Notes: generated by a model not told the origin, from the letters alone. Counted from the stretch's first letter, positions 50,001 through 58,762 are shown. The stretch is DNA of 64,000 bases from Rhodobacter sp. 24-YEA-8 (GCF_900105075.1 NZ_FNSK01000001.1:695001-759000), one strand, 5' to 3'. Made by a program: numbers and translations.

Positions 50001-50980
50001 AAATGCTGATCCCGCTGTTGCTGGCGCTGGTGGCGGCGCTGTTTGCGGCCTCGCTTCTGATCGGGCCGGCAGGGCTGGGCCTTGGCGAAAGCCTGCGCGC
50101 GCTTTTGGGCGGCGAGGGCGGGCCGGTCATGCTGGTGATGCAGGAGATCCGCCTGCCGCGCGCGCTCCTCGGGCTGCTGATCGGCGCGGCGCTCGGGATT
50201 TCCGGCGCTGCGATGCAGGGCTATCTGCGCAACCCCCTGGCCGAGCCGGGGCTGATCGGTGTTTCGGCCTCGGCGGCCCTGGGCGCAGTTCTGACCCTGC
50301 AGACCGGGCTTGCAGCGGCTTTTTCGCTGGCCTTGCCGCTGGCGGCGCTGGCGGGGGCGGGGCTGGCCTCACTGCTGATCCTGGGGCTTGCGGGCCCGCG
50401 CGGCGGCGCGCTGGCGCTGATCCTTGCCGGGATCGCGATTTCCGCGCTGGCTGGCGCGGCGACCTCGCTGGTCCTGAACCTCTCGCCCAACCCCTTTGCC
50501 GCGGCCGAGATCGTCTATTGGATGATGGGTTCGCTCGCGGACCGGTCTTTCACCCATGTCTGGCTGGCGGCGCCGTTTATCCTTGTGGGCGTTGTGGCGC
50601 TCCTGAGCCTCGGGAGGGGCCTTGATGCGATGACGCTGGGCGAGGATGCGGCCGAGAGCCTCGGCATCCGCCCGGCAAGGCTGCGCCTTGTGCTGATCCT
50701 CGGGTGTTCGGCGGCGGTGGGTGCCTCGGTCGCGGTCGCGGGGGCGATTGGCTTTGTCGGGCTTGTGGTGCCGCATGTGCTGCGCCCGCTGGTTGGCGCC
50801 AGTCCCTCGCGGCTTTTGCCGGCGGCGGCCCTTGGCGGCGCCGCGGTGCTGCTTGCCGCCGATATCGCGACCCGGCTGATCGCGCCGGATCGCGACCTGA
50901 AGCTCGGCGTGCTGACGGCTCTGGTCGGGGCGCCTTTCTTCCTGCATCTGATCTGGAAGATGCGGAGGGTTGAGGCATGA
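49997..50980 (+). CDS. btuC: Cobalamin ABC transporter permease BtuC (FecCD family)
   Basis: 327 residues with about 9-10 membrane helices. Family motifs are RLPRALLGLLIGAALGISGA (about 51-70), NPLAEPGLIGVSA (about 74-86), WMMGSLADRSF, and the cytoplasmic coupling segment LGEDAAESLGI before FVGLVVPHVLRPLVG. Its gene overlaps btuF and btuD by four bases each (ATGA). Confidence 0.92.
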   Translation: MKMLIPLLLALVAALFAASLLIGPAGLGLGESLRALLGGEGGPVMLVMQEIRLPRALLGLLIGAALGISGAAMQGYLRNPLAEPGLIGVSASAALGAVLTLQTGLAAAFSLALPLAALAGAGLASLLILGLAGPRGGALALILAGIAISALAGAATSLVLNLSPNPFAAAEIVYWMMGSLADRSFTHVWLAAPFILVGVVALLSLGRGLDAMTLGEDAAESLGIRPARLRLVLILGCSAAVGASVAVAGAIGFVGLVVPHVLRPLVGASPSRLLPAAALGGAAVLLAADIATRLIAPDRDLKLGVLTALVGAPFFLHLIWKMRRVEA

Positions 50981-51720
50981 CATTGCTGACGCTGGACAGG
51001 GTGACCGTGCGGCGCGGCGCCCGCGCAGTGGTCGAAGGTGTTTCGCTGACGGTGTGCGAGGGAGAATTCGTCGGGCTGATCGGCCCGAACGGCGCCGGCA
51101 AGACCACTCTGATGCGCGCCGCTCTGGGGCTTTTGCCGCATGAGGGGCGATCGAGCCTTGCCCTGATGCCGGCCCGGGCCCGGGCGCGGACAGTCGCCTT
51201 CCTGCCGCAGGGGCGCGAGATCGCCTGGCCCGTCTCGGTCGCGGATCTGGTGGCTCTGGGCCGTGCGCCCTGGGGCCATGCCGATCCTGCCGATCCGGCA
51301 GTGGCGCGGGCACTCAGACGTCTCGGCATAGAGCATTTCGCGACCCGGCCCGCGACCGAGCTTTCGGGCGGCGAACAGGCGCGGGCGCTGATTGCCCGCG
51401 CGCTGGCGCAGGAGACGCCGCTGCTGATCGCCGATGAGCCGGGCGCCGGTCTCGACCCGGAGGCGCAGATCCGCATGATGACGATCTTTGCTGATCTGGC
51501 GCGCGAGGGGCATGGTGTGATGGCCTCCGTCCATGATCTGGGCCTCGCCGCCCGCCATTGCACCCGGCTTTTGCTGATGGATCGCGGGCGTCTGGTCGCC
51601 GATGGCCCGCCACGCGAGGTGCTGACCGAGGCGCGGCTTGCGGTTACATTCGGCATCCGCGCCCATCTGTCGGAAAGCGCGGAGGGGCTGATTTTCCAGC
51701 CGCTCGGGGTGATCCGGTGA
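50977..51720 (+). CDS. btuD: Cobalamin ABC transporter ATP-binding protein BtuD
   Basis: 247 residues: Walker A GPNGAGKTT (about 36-44), Q-loop in FLPQGREIAWP, signature LSGGEQARAL (about 129-138), Walker B PLLIADEP (about 149-156), and the switch His in ASVHDLGLAARH. It powers the BtuCD importer. The last codon region overlaps cbiZ (GTGA). Confidence 0.92.
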   Translation: MTLLTLDRVTVRRGARAVVEGVSLTVCEGEFVGLIGPNGAGKTTLMRAALGLLPHEGRSSLALMPARARARTVAFLPQGREIAWPVSVADLVALGRAPWGHADPADPAVARALRRLGIEHFATRPATELSGGEQARALIARALAQETPLLIADEPGAGLDPEAQIRMMTIFADLAREGHGVMASVHDLGLAARHCTRLLLMDRGRLVADGPPREVLTEARLAVTFGIRAHLSESAEGLIFQPLGVIR

Positions 51721-52403
51721 TCCGCGACCATCTCGCGCGGCCCTGGCTGTTCGCGCAATTGCCGGGCCCGATGCGCATCCTGTCCCATGCGCCTTATGGC
51801 GCGGGGTTCGTGACCGGCGACACCATCGCCTGGCGTGAGGTGCGCGACCAGGATCTGAAGCCGGATTTCCCGGTGGAAATCTGGTTCGGGGCCGAGATGG
51901 CCCGCGCCCCGATGCAAGCGACGGTTGGCGTGATGACCTCGCGCGATGTATCGAGCCGGGTGCTGGCCGAGGCTGAGGCGGAAGGTGTCCGGGCGGCGGC
52001 GCTTGTGACGCTGGGCCTCTCGAATGCCGAATCCGTCGGGCGGCGCCTGCCCTGGCACAGCGCCGATGGATCGGGGTTTGGGACGGTGAATATCCTCGTC
52101 AGCACCGATGCCGCCCTGTCGCAGACCGCACAGATCGAGGCGCTGACCATTGCGGTCGAGGCCCGTACCGCCGCGATCATGGATCTGGGGCTGGATCTCA
52201 CCACCGGCCGCGCCACGGGGACCGGCACCGATTGCCTGGCGCTGGCCTGCCTGCCGGGCGAGGGGCGCTATGCCGGGCTTCATACCGCGGCAGGCGAAGC
52301 GGTGGGCGCCGCCGTGCGCAAGGCGGTGGCGCAGGCAGGCGCGGAATGGATGGCCTGGCGCGCGCGGAAGCTGCGCGACCCGGGCACGCAGGCCACCCGT
52401 TAA
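51717..52403 (+). CDS. cbiZ: Adenosylcobinamide amidohydrolase CbiZ
   Basis: 228 residues from a GTG overlapping the btuD stop. It cleaves the side chain of imported adenosylcobinamide or pseudo-cobalamin to adenosylcobyric acid, so that the cell can rebuild its own cobalamin; this is known from archaea and Rhodobacter sphaeroides. Motifs are LSHAPYGAGFVTG (about 21-33), VGVMTSRDV and TGTGTDCLALAC (about 162-173). The B12-operon position confirms the call. Confidence 0.9.
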   Translation: MIRDHLARPWLFAQLPGPMRILSHAPYGAGFVTGDTIAWREVRDQDLKPDFPVEIWFGAEMARAPMQATVGVMTSRDVSSRVLAEAEAEGVRAAALVTLGLSNAESVGRRLPWHSADGSGFGTVNILVSTDAALSQTAQIEALTIAVEARTAAIMDLGLDLTTGRATGTGTDCLALACLPGEGRYAGLHTAAGEAVGAAVRKAVAQAGAEWMAWRARKLRDPGTQATR

Positions 52404-52422
52404 GGCCCGCCTCCCGAAAATC

Positions 52423-52515
52423 TTACCCGTGGAGATCTGAGGCAGATGAACTCCGGCGCGACGGGAGGGGCGTCTCCCCGCTTCGGACAGCGTCGGGCAG
52501 GGGCCTTTCATCTGA
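52423..52515. repeat. Dispersed intergenic repeat, degraded inverted pair
   Basis: CCCGTGGAGATCTGAGGCAGATGAA at 52426-52449 is a mutated version of the repeat core, and GGGGCCTTTCATCTGACAG near 52500-52517 is the other arm in the opposite sense. A GGGGCGTCTCCCC hairpin lies between. Confidence 0.45.
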
Positions 52516-52741
52516 CAGCGGTCGGAGAGACCGGAAACACGGGGCTTCATCCCAAAAGGATCCGGCGCAGGCAGGTCAGGCATGTCTTTGCCACCGATCC
52601 CCGGGGGCGGCAGGTGTCCGGCAGGTACCCGCCAGGGGCGTTCTGCGCCATGCCGGCCTTTCCGCCGCAGCCTTCCCTGGCGGCAGCTGACGGGAAGGCG
52701 GCGCAGCTGCGGAAACTCGCCCATCAGAGCATTTTTGACTG

Positions 52742-52769
52742 TTGACACCGGCAGGGATGCCCTTAAAAG
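52742..52769 (+). promoter_or_regulatory. Candidate sigma-70 promoter of rpmG
   Basis: TTGACA at 52742-52747, 16 bases, then TAAAAG at 52764-52769. About 55 bases upstream of the rpmG ATG. Confidence 0.5.
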
Positions 52770-52824
52770 GCTGGCTCAGAGATTTCGCGGGGAAGCCATC
52801 TTTCCCGATGCAGGAGAGACGACT

Positions 52825-52992
52825 ATGGCGAAGCCGACGACGATCAAGATCCGTCTGAACTCGACGGCGGGCACCGGGCACTTCTACGTGACCAAAAAGA
52901 ATGCCCGCACCATGACCGAGAAGATGGTTGTTAAGAAATACGACCCCGTCAAGCGGGAGCATGTCGAATATAAAGAAGGCAAGATCAAGTAA
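52825..52992 (+). CDS. rpmG: 50S ribosomal protein L33, zinc-free type
   Basis: 55 residues, the normal length, with AGGAG eight bases upstream of the ATG. It begins [18 protein letters not shown] and ends [18 protein letters not shown]. No cysteine is present, so this is the C-minus form that needs no zinc. It binds the large ribosomal subunit near the E site. Monocistronic with its own terminator. Confidence 0.95.
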   Translation: MAKPTTIKIRLNSTAGTGHFYVTKKNARTMTEKMVVKKYDPVKREHVEYKEGKIK

Positions 52993-53014
52993 GATCTGCC
53001 TCCCATTCGGGATG

Positions 53015-53044
53015 AAAGGCCGTGCCCTCAGGGCGCGGCCTTTT
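53015..53044 (+). terminator. Terminator after rpmG
   Basis: AAAGGCCGTGCCC, TCA loop, GGGCGCGGCC then TTTT; one mismatch in a 13-base stem. Confidence 0.85.
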
Positions 53045-53079
53045 CGCTTTTGCGGCACAGAGAATCCGGGGAGCCTGGC

Positions 53080-53634
53080 ATGCAGCGCATCATGATCATC
53101 GGTCAGCCTGGCTCGGGGAAATCGACACTGGCGCGGGCCCTGTCGCAGATCACCGGGCTGCCGGTCATCCATATCGACCGCATTCACTGGCAATCGGGCT
53201 GGGTGGAGCGCTCGCGTGCGGAAAAGACCCGGCTGTGTCATGAGGCAGAAGCGGGGGAGGCCTGGATTTTCGAAGGCGGGCATTCTGCCACCTGGGACAA
53301 TCGTATCCGGCGGGCAGATCTGCTGATCTGGCTGGATCTGCCGCTGGGGCTCAGGATGTGGCGCGTGCTCTGGCGGCTTGTTCGCCATTATGGCCGCAGC
53401 CGCCCCGATCTGCCCGAGGGCTGCCCCGAGCGTCTGGGGCGCGAGAGCCTGGCATTCTGGGCCTGGATCTGGAACACGCGCCATTCGGCGCGCCAGGGGA
53501 TGGCGCGGCTTGCCGGATCGGAAGCGGCAAGGGGCAAGCTGATCCATCTGCGCTCGCGTCGCGAGGTGGCGGCATGGTTGCAGGCGCAGGAATGTGGGCG
53601 CAGGAACGGGCCTGGCAACGCTGAGCTGCGATAA
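53080..53634 (+). CDS. P-loop NTPase, adenylate-kinase/topology-modulation-like
   Basis: 184 residues from the ATG with GGGGAG upstream. Walker A is IIGQPGSGKSTLA (about 6-18), then DRIHWQSGWVER, a binding loop seen in FlaR-type 'DNA topology modulation' kinases. No classical LID domain is visible. It probably phosphorylates a small substrate; the function is not known. Confidence 0.8.
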   Translation: MQRIMIIGQPGSGKSTLARALSQITGLPVIHIDRIHWQSGWVERSRAEKTRLCHEAEAGEAWIFEGGHSATWDNRIRRADLLIWLDLPLGLRMWRVLWRLVRHYGRSRPDLPEGCPERLGRESLAFWAWIWNTRHSARQGMARLAGSEAARGKLIHLRSRREVAAWLQAQECGRRNGPGNAELR

Positions 53635-53655
53635 GGAACAGGTACGGACAAAAGA

Positions 53656-53689
53656 AAACCCCGCGCTGCCGGAAGGCTGCGCGGGGTTT
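53656..53689. terminator. Bidirectional terminator
   Basis: AAACCCCGCGC and GCGCGGGGTTT arms with a 12-base loop, between the convergent P-loop gene and the Bax-inhibitor gene. Confidence 0.85.
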
Positions 53690-53726
53690 CGTTCTTACCA
53701 GGCCAGGTCTGGCCCGGACGGTCTGC

Positions 53727-54503
53727 TTATTCGCGGTTGCCCATGAATTGCAGCAGGAACATGAAGAGGTTGATGAAGTCGAGATAGAGGCTCAGCGCAC
53801 CCATGATGGCTGCCTTGCCGAGCCATTCCTGATCACCCGACACTGCGTGCTGGATATAGGTGTTCTTGATGTTCTGCGTGTCATAGGCGGTCAGGCCGGC
53901 GAAGATCAGCACGCCGATCACCGGGATCGCGAAGGCAAGACCTTCCGATTGCAGGAACATGTTCACGATCATCGCGACGATCAGACCAACGAGGCCCATC
54001 ATCAGGAAGGTGCCCATGCCCGACAGGTCGCGCTTGGTCAGATAGCCATAGAGCGACAGCGCGAGGAAGGAGATCGAGGTCACGAGGAAAGTCGAAGCGA
54101 TCGATCCGCCGGTGAAGACGATGAAGATCCAGGACAGCGAAAGGCCCATGGCCGCCGCATAGACGTAGAAGAACAGCTGGGCCGACGCGACCGAGAGGCG
54201 GTTGACCAGTGCACCAAAGGCGAAAACCATCACCAGCGGCAGGAACATGATCACCCATTTCAGCGGCGAGGCGAAGAGGGTGTAACCAAACTGGGTCAGA
54301 TAGGTGCCGCTGCGGATTTCAGCCACAGCCAGCGACGGATCGGTGGTCGTGGTCAGGCCCGAAATCCCCCAGGCCACAGCAGCCGTGATCAGCATCGCTA
54401 CGGACATCAGCCCGTAGACCTTGTTCATATGGGCGCGAAGCCCTTCGTCGATCTGAGCGCGGGCGCCAACGCCTACGCCGCGGATCGTTTCATATTGAGC
54501 CAT
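53727..54503 (-). CDS. Bax inhibitor-1 family membrane protein (YccA/YbhL type)
   Basis: 258 residues with seven hydrophobic segments. Family features are MSVAMLITAAVAWGISG near residues 33-50, and YDTQNIKN (about 208-215) with the pH/calcium-sensing Asp residues. Such inner-membrane proteins limit FtsH activity or leak cations; hflKC in this window belong to the same FtsH network. Monocistronic. Confidence 0.9.
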   Translation of the reverse strand: MAQYETIRGVGVGARAQIDEGLRAHMNKVYGLMSVAMLITAAVAWGISGLTTTTDPSLAVAEIRSGTYLTQFGYTLFASPLKWVIMFLPLVMVFAFGALVNRLSVASAQLFFYVYAAAMGLSLSWIFIVFTGGSIASTFLVTSISFLALSLYGYLTKRDLSGMGTFLMMGLVGLIVAMIVNMFLQSEGLAFAIPVIGVLIFAGLTAYDTQNIKNTYIQHAVSGDQEWLGKAAIMGALSLYLDFINLFMFLLQFMGNRE

Positions 54504-54722
54504 TTAAGCCTCCGATGTTGTCCCTAAGGGCAACGCCGGGGAGTCCGGCGCACCTCACTGCCCGAATATCGGAAAGGATCGGCGTGATTTCAAGGATTTC
54601 CGCCCTCGCCAGGGTTAAAAATCATGTCATCTGTTGCGAATTGTTGTATCCGGCCCCGGATCGGGCAGGCGCGCGGGGCGGAGTTGCGCCGTGAATGCCC
54701 GCGCGGCCCGCAGTGATATCTC

Positions 54723-54944
54723 TCAGTGATACCAATGGCCCGGCGCATCCCAGAACGGGCGCGCGGCCTCGGCTTCGGCCTCGCGATGGCTCAGGCCGAT
54801 ATCCAGCAACAGCCGGCTGTCCAGCCGCGCGAGCTGTCGGCGGTGGCGCCGGAGGGCATAGGCAAGCGCGATGCGGCGCCAGAAGCCGGAGCGCGCGTTT
54901 TTGCGGGGCAGGCGCGAGAGGAAAGGCAGGCTGAGGGCGCGCAT
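54723..54944 (-). CDS. DUF1127 family protein
   Basis: 73 residues, Arg-rich. The DUF1127 core (WRRIALAYALRRHRRQLARL then DSRLLLDIGLSHREAEAEA) covers about residues 20-60. Small proteins of this family are linked to RNA maturation, phosphate and stress responses in alphaproteobacteria. The start follows AAGGAT. It is divergent from a LysR gene, with a shared 127-base region that holds a palindrome. Confidence 0.85.
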   Translation of the reverse strand: MRALSLPFLSRLPRKNARSGFWRRIALAYALRRHRRQLARLDSRLLLDIGLSHREAEAEAARPFWDAPGHWYH

Positions 54945-55038
54945 CACCGGAATCCTTGTGATCTGATTTTGTGATGCGGACCTTTGGTTGCATCAGGCAT
55001 GTTGATGTTTCGCCGAAATCCTTCCATAATGGAAATGA

Positions 55039-55058
55039 ATGATTGTTGGGTTAATCAT
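55039..55058. promoter_or_regulatory. Candidate LysR operator between DUF1127 and the LysR gene
   Basis: ATGATT, eight bases, AATCAT: an inverted repeat fitting the LysR T-N11-A class. It lies 14 bases before the LysR start and 94 bases before the DUF1127 start. Confidence 0.4.
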
Positions 55059-55071
55059 CAGGATCTGTGAT

Positions 55072-55935
55072 ATGCCGCGCAACCTCGACATGACCGCTTT
55101 GCGCTCTTTCGTCACCGTGGCCGATGTCGGCGGTGTGACGCGGGCGGCGGGCTTTCTCAATCTGACGCAATCGGCGGTTTCGATGCAGATCAAGCGGCTT
55201 GAAGAGGCGCTTGGGCTGCCCTTGTTCCTGCGGGCGGCGCGCAAGCTGGCGCTCTCGCCCGAGGGAGAGATGCTGGTCTCTTATGGTCGGCGCCTGCTTG
55301 AGATCAATGACGAGGCGCTGTCGCGGCTGGGGGGCGCGAAATACCAGGGCGAGATCCGGCTGGGTGTGCCCTATGATATTGTTTATCCCGCGATTCCCCA
55401 GATCCTGAAACGGCTGGGGCAAAGCTGGCCACTGATGCGGATCAATCTGGTGTCCTCGTTCACGCTGCACCTGAAAGAGGATTTCGCGCGCGGCAAATTC
55501 GATGTGATCGTGACCACCGAAGACCAGCCCGATGCCGGCGCCGAGGTGCTGTCATTGCGGCAGTTGCAATGGATCGGGGCGATTGATGGCACCGCCTGGC
55601 AGCGCCGGCCGCTGCGGCTTGGCTTCAAGCAAAGCTGTATCTTCCGGCCGCTGGCGATGACTGCGCTGGATCAGGCCGGCATCCCCTGGGAGCTGGCGGT
55701 GGATGGCGAAAGCGACCAGGTGGTGGATGCCTCGGTCGCGGCGGATCTTGCGGTGACGGTGCGCATCGCAGATGGCCTGCCCGAAGCGACCCAGCCGATC
55801 AGCGGCGAGAATGCGCTGCCCGCCCTCGGGCGGACGAAGATCGGGCTCTATGCGCTCGACACGATGCGCGGCGATGCCGGGGGTGAAGTGGCGGCGGCGC
55901 TTTTGTCCGAATTGCGCTGCGCCTATGGGGGGTAG
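55072..55935 (+). CDS. LysR-family transcriptional regulator
   Basis: 287 residues from MPRNLDMTALRSFV; longer starts do not add conserved sequence. The winged helix-turn-helix covers about residues 5-64 (GGVTRAAGFLNLTQSAVSMQ, then IKRLEEAL) and the effector domain about 90-280. It may regulate itself and the divergent DUF1127 gene. Confidence 0.9.
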   Translation: MPRNLDMTALRSFVTVADVGGVTRAAGFLNLTQSAVSMQIKRLEEALGLPLFLRAARKLALSPEGEMLVSYGRRLLEINDEALSRLGGAKYQGEIRLGVPYDIVYPAIPQILKRLGQSWPLMRINLVSSFTLHLKEDFARGKFDVIVTTEDQPDAGAEVLSLRQLQWIGAIDGTAWQRRPLRLGFKQSCIFRPLAMTALDQAGIPWELAVDGESDQVVDASVAADLAVTVRIADGLPEATQPISGENALPALGRTKIGLYALDTMRGDAGGEVAAALLSELRCAYGG

Positions 55936-55946
55936 GGGTGGTCGCC

Positions 55947-56933
55947 TCAGCCGGGGGTGGTCAGCAGAACCAGCTTGCCGGTCGCCTGGCGGCTGCGGAT
56001 GGTCTCCAGCCCTGCTTCCAGCTGCGTGAAGGGCAGCTGTTGCGAGATCAGCGGATGAATGCGCCCCTCCTGCCACCAGGCGAAAAGCTGGCGCAGGCTC
56101 GCCGCAAGCTCGCCGGGGGCGAAATCGGAATAGCCGCCATACCAGAAGCCGATCACCGTAATATTGCGCACGAGCAACTGATTGAGCGGCACCTGCGGCA
56201 CCTCGCCGCCGGCGAAACCGATGGCGAGCATCCGCCCGCCTGGCCTTGTTGCCCGCATCGCGGCATCAAATCCCGGGCCGCCCACCGTGTCATAGGTCAC
56301 GTCGATGCCGCCAAGCGCGCGCAACCGGTCCTTCAGATCGGGCGCATCGCTGTCGATCACCTCATCGGCGCCGGCCGCGCGGGCGATGGCCGCTTTCTCT
56401 GTCCCCCGGACTGAGGCAATCACCCGCGCGCCGAGGAGATGCCCGATCGCGACCGCCGTCAGCCCGACCCCGCCCGCAGCGCCGGTGACGAACAGCGTCT
56501 CACCCGTCCGCAGCATGGCCTTGCCCGCAAGTGCGAGATGCGAGGTGCCCCAGGCAATCTGGAACCCGGCGGCGGTGGCGAAATCCATACCCTCGGGCAG
56601 CGCGACCAGCGCCGCCGCCGGCGCGACCGCATATTCCGCAAATCCGCCCTTTGAGACCAGCGCCGCCACGCGCGCACCGATTGCGGGCCCGCCGTTTTCA
56701 GCGTGTCCGGGCCCGAGGGCGATCAGGCTGCCGGAAAGCTCCAGCCCGCCGGTCACCGGCAGCGTATGGCGCACCTGATAACGCCCCTGGTTCATCAGCA
56801 GATCGGCAAAATTCAGCCCCGCCGCTGCAACCTGCACCAGAGCCTCGCCAGGGCCGGGGATGGGGATATCCACCTCGCAAAGCTGCATCGGCGCCCCTGG
56901 GGCCAGCGTCTGCCATGCTTTCATCCGCGTCAT
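55947..56933 (-). CDS. NADPH:quinone oxidoreductase family protein (zinc-independent MDR)
   Basis: 328 residues. N-terminal GroES-like half (PGPGEALVQVAAAGLNFADL, about 27-46) lacks the zinc cysteines of alcohol dehydrogenases; the Rossmann half has TGAAGGVGLTAVAIG (about 148-162). Members reduce quinones or enals with NADPH. It diverges from the XRE gene. Confidence 0.9.
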   Translation of the reverse strand: MTRMKAWQTLAPGAPMQLCEVDIPIPGPGEALVQVAAAGLNFADLLMNQGRYQVRHTLPVTGGLELSGSLIALGPGHAENGGPAIGARVAALVSKGGFAEYAVAPAAALVALPEGMDFATAAGFQIAWGTSHLALAGKAMLRTGETLFVTGAAGGVGLTAVAIGHLLGARVIASVRGTEKAAIARAAGADEVIDSDAPDLKDRLRALGGIDVTYDTVGGPGFDAAMRATRPGGRMLAIGFAGGEVPQVPLNQLLVRNITVIGFWYGGYSDFAPGELAASLRQLFAWWQEGRIHPLISQQLPFTQLEAGLETIRSRQATGKLVLLTTPG

Positions 56934-57343
56934 CTGCCTGATCCCCCCCAGCCTCTGGCGCAGACTTCCCGCACAACTGCCAGAAAGCAAATGGTTTTCT
57001 CGCAGATGTCGCGCAGGTTCAACAGCATCGTTCTCAGGGGCTTGTGCAATTTGCACAATATTATCATTTTGAGACGCATAATGGAGGTATCGCAATGGGC
57101 GAGTAGTCGCCTGTTCAAAGCATCTATAGGTGAAGTTGCCTAGGGCATCCGGAGTAAATTGCGTGGCCGGAAATTTCATCGGGCCAAAACCAGCCTGTTT
57201 TATGGTCGTTTGTCGGATGGTGCTAAAAAATCTCGGTGCCGCTGTGCAAATGGCATGAAATATGCTTGTATCCTTATGGGAGGAGCCCGTCGAGAAGGCT
57301 CACTTGCGGTTTAGTTCCTGGTAGAAGTCGTACGGAGTTAAGA
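56934..57343. other. 410-base divergent region between the quinone oxidoreductase and the XRE regulator
   Basis: Contains a perfect palindrome at 57042-57058 and A/T-rich stretches near 57060-57080 and 57225-57275 that may be promoters. No ORF of note. Confidence 0.5.
57042..57058. promoter_or_regulatory. Perfect palindrome, candidate operator
   Basis: TTGTGCAA, one base, TTGCACAA: 8-base perfect arms around a single T. It lies 109 bases upstream of the quinone oxidoreductase and 286 upstream of the XRE gene. The arms fit dimeric-regulator sites but I do not recognise the factor. Confidence 0.45.
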
Positions 57344-57700
57344 ATGAAGCACCCTGTTGACGCCCATGTGGGCAAACGTATCCGCCACCGTCGCTGGATG
57401 GTGGGGATGACTCAACAACAGCTGGCCGACAAGGTTGGCATCAAATTCCAGCAAATTCAGAAATATGAAACCGGCATGAACCGGGTCAGCGCGTCGCGGC
57501 TCTGGGATATTGCCGATGCTCTGGGGGTGCAGATTGCCTTCTTCTTCGAAGGGCTCGCCGAGGGTGTCGAGGCTCATTCCGGGCAGGGTGATATGATGGC
57601 CGATAAAGAGGCGCTGGAACTGGTGCGCTCCTATTATTCCATCCCCGAGGCGCAGCGTCGTCGCCTCTTTGATCTCGCCCGGGTTCTTTCCGCCGCCTGA
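57344..57700 (+). CDS. XRE-family helix-turn-helix regulator
   Basis: 118 residues from MKHPVDAHVG, with GGAG upstream of the ATG. The HTH_3 domain is at residues about 9-64 (IRHRRWMVGMTQQQLADKVG, then IKFQQIQKYETG). The C-terminal 45 residues include DMMADKEALELVRSYYSIPE, a motif common in a conserved alphaproteobacterial regulator group. Targets are not known. Confidence 0.88.
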   Translation: MKHPVDAHVGKRIRHRRWMVGMTQQQLADKVGIKFQQIQKYETGMNRVSASRLWDIADALGVQIAFFFEGLAEGVEAHSGQGDMMADKEALELVRSYYSIPEAQRRRLFDLARVLSAA

Positions 57701-57871
57701 TCGCCTGACGCGAAATTTCCCGCGTTATTGGCCCTGACAGGCCAGCCCGTTATTTTCGGGCGACGGGGATGGCCGGGATGTGGGCGTAGCCGCGCCCCAT
57801 CCTGGCCACCGGGGTTTCTTGACCTCATGACCCGGGGCGGTTAGCGCCGGAGGGACATGTAAGGTGAGACG

Positions 57872-58738
57872 ATGACATCTGATTCCCTGACGCTTTCCGA
57901 CAGCACGCTGCGCCGCCCGCCCTCGGGCCTTGCCGCTGCGCTGCCGCTGACCGAGATCAACGCGCTGATCGCCACCGCCCATGCGCTTGCCGATGCGGCG
58001 CGGGTGGCGACGCTGGACTATTTCCGCCGCCCCGGCCTTGCAGCCGACAACAAAGAGACTGCGCGCTTTGATCCGGTCACCATGGGGGACCGCCTCTCAG
58101 AGCAGCGGATGCGCGAGATCCTCGCGCAGCAGCGGCCGCAGGATGCGATCCTTGGTGAAGAATTCGGCACAACCACCGGCACTTCGGGCCTGACCTGGGT
58201 ACTCGACCCGATCGACGGCACCCGTGGCTTTCTGACCGGCAGCCCGACCTGGGGCGTGCTGATCTCTCTGCGTGACGAGACCGGCCCGGTTTATGGCATC
58301 ATCGACCAGCCCCATATCGGTGAGCGTTTCGAGGGCGGCTTCGGTCTCTCCCGCGTCGCCGGGCCGCATGGCACGCATCCGCTTGCGACACGCCCGGAGC
58401 GGGGTCTGGAGGAGGCGTTTCTCTATACCACCTTCCCCGAGATCGGCAGCGAAGCGGAATATGCCGCTTTCCGCCGCGTGTCCGAAAAGGCCAAGCTGGT
58501 CCGCTATGGCATGGATTGCTACGCCTATGCTTTGCTGGCGGCTGGGCAGATCGATCTTGTGATTGAGGCCGGTCTGCAGGCCTATGACATCCAGGCGCCG
58601 ATGGCGGTGATCCGGGCGGCGGGGGGGATTGTGACCTCCTGGGATGGGGGCGACTGCGCACAGGGCGGCCGGGTTCTGGCGGCGGCCAATCCCGGGATCC
58701 ATGCGGCGGCGCTGGAGCTTCTGAACGCGACTGCCTGA
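57872..58738 (+). CDS. hisN: Histidinol-phosphatase, inositol-monophosphatase family
   Basis: Removes phosphate from histidinol phosphate, the last but one step of histidine synthesis. 288 residues. Metal-binding motifs of the IMPase fold are GEEFGTT (about 94-100), WVLDPIDGTRGF (about 109-120) and the third-metal motif in QAYDIQAPM. The GTKxF-like region is altered in the HisN way. An AAGGTGAG box precedes the ATG. Confidence 0.85.
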   Translation: MTSDSLTLSDSTLRRPPSGLAAALPLTEINALIATAHALADAARVATLDYFRRPGLAADNKETARFDPVTMGDRLSEQRMREILAQQRPQDAILGEEFGTTTGTSGLTWVLDPIDGTRGFLTGSPTWGVLISLRDETGPVYGIIDQPHIGERFEGGFGLSRVAGPHGTHPLATRPERGLEEAFLYTTFPEIGSEAEYAAFRRVSEKAKLVRYGMDCYAYALLAAGQIDLVIEAGLQAYDIQAPMAVIRAAGGIVTSWDGGDCAQGGRVLAAANPGIHAAALELLNATA

Positions 58739-58762
58739 TCTGGTATCGGGTTCCGACATGAA

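Larger units (their letters stand above)
52404..52824. other. 421-base intergenic region before rpmG
   Basis: No gene is convincing. It holds a degraded copy pair of the dispersed repeat (52423-52515) and the rpmG promoter (52742-52769). Confidence 0.5.

Noticed and set aside
50577..52748. 723-codon minus-strand frame opposite btuC/btuD/cbiZ
   Set aside because: Shadow over four overlapping real genes.
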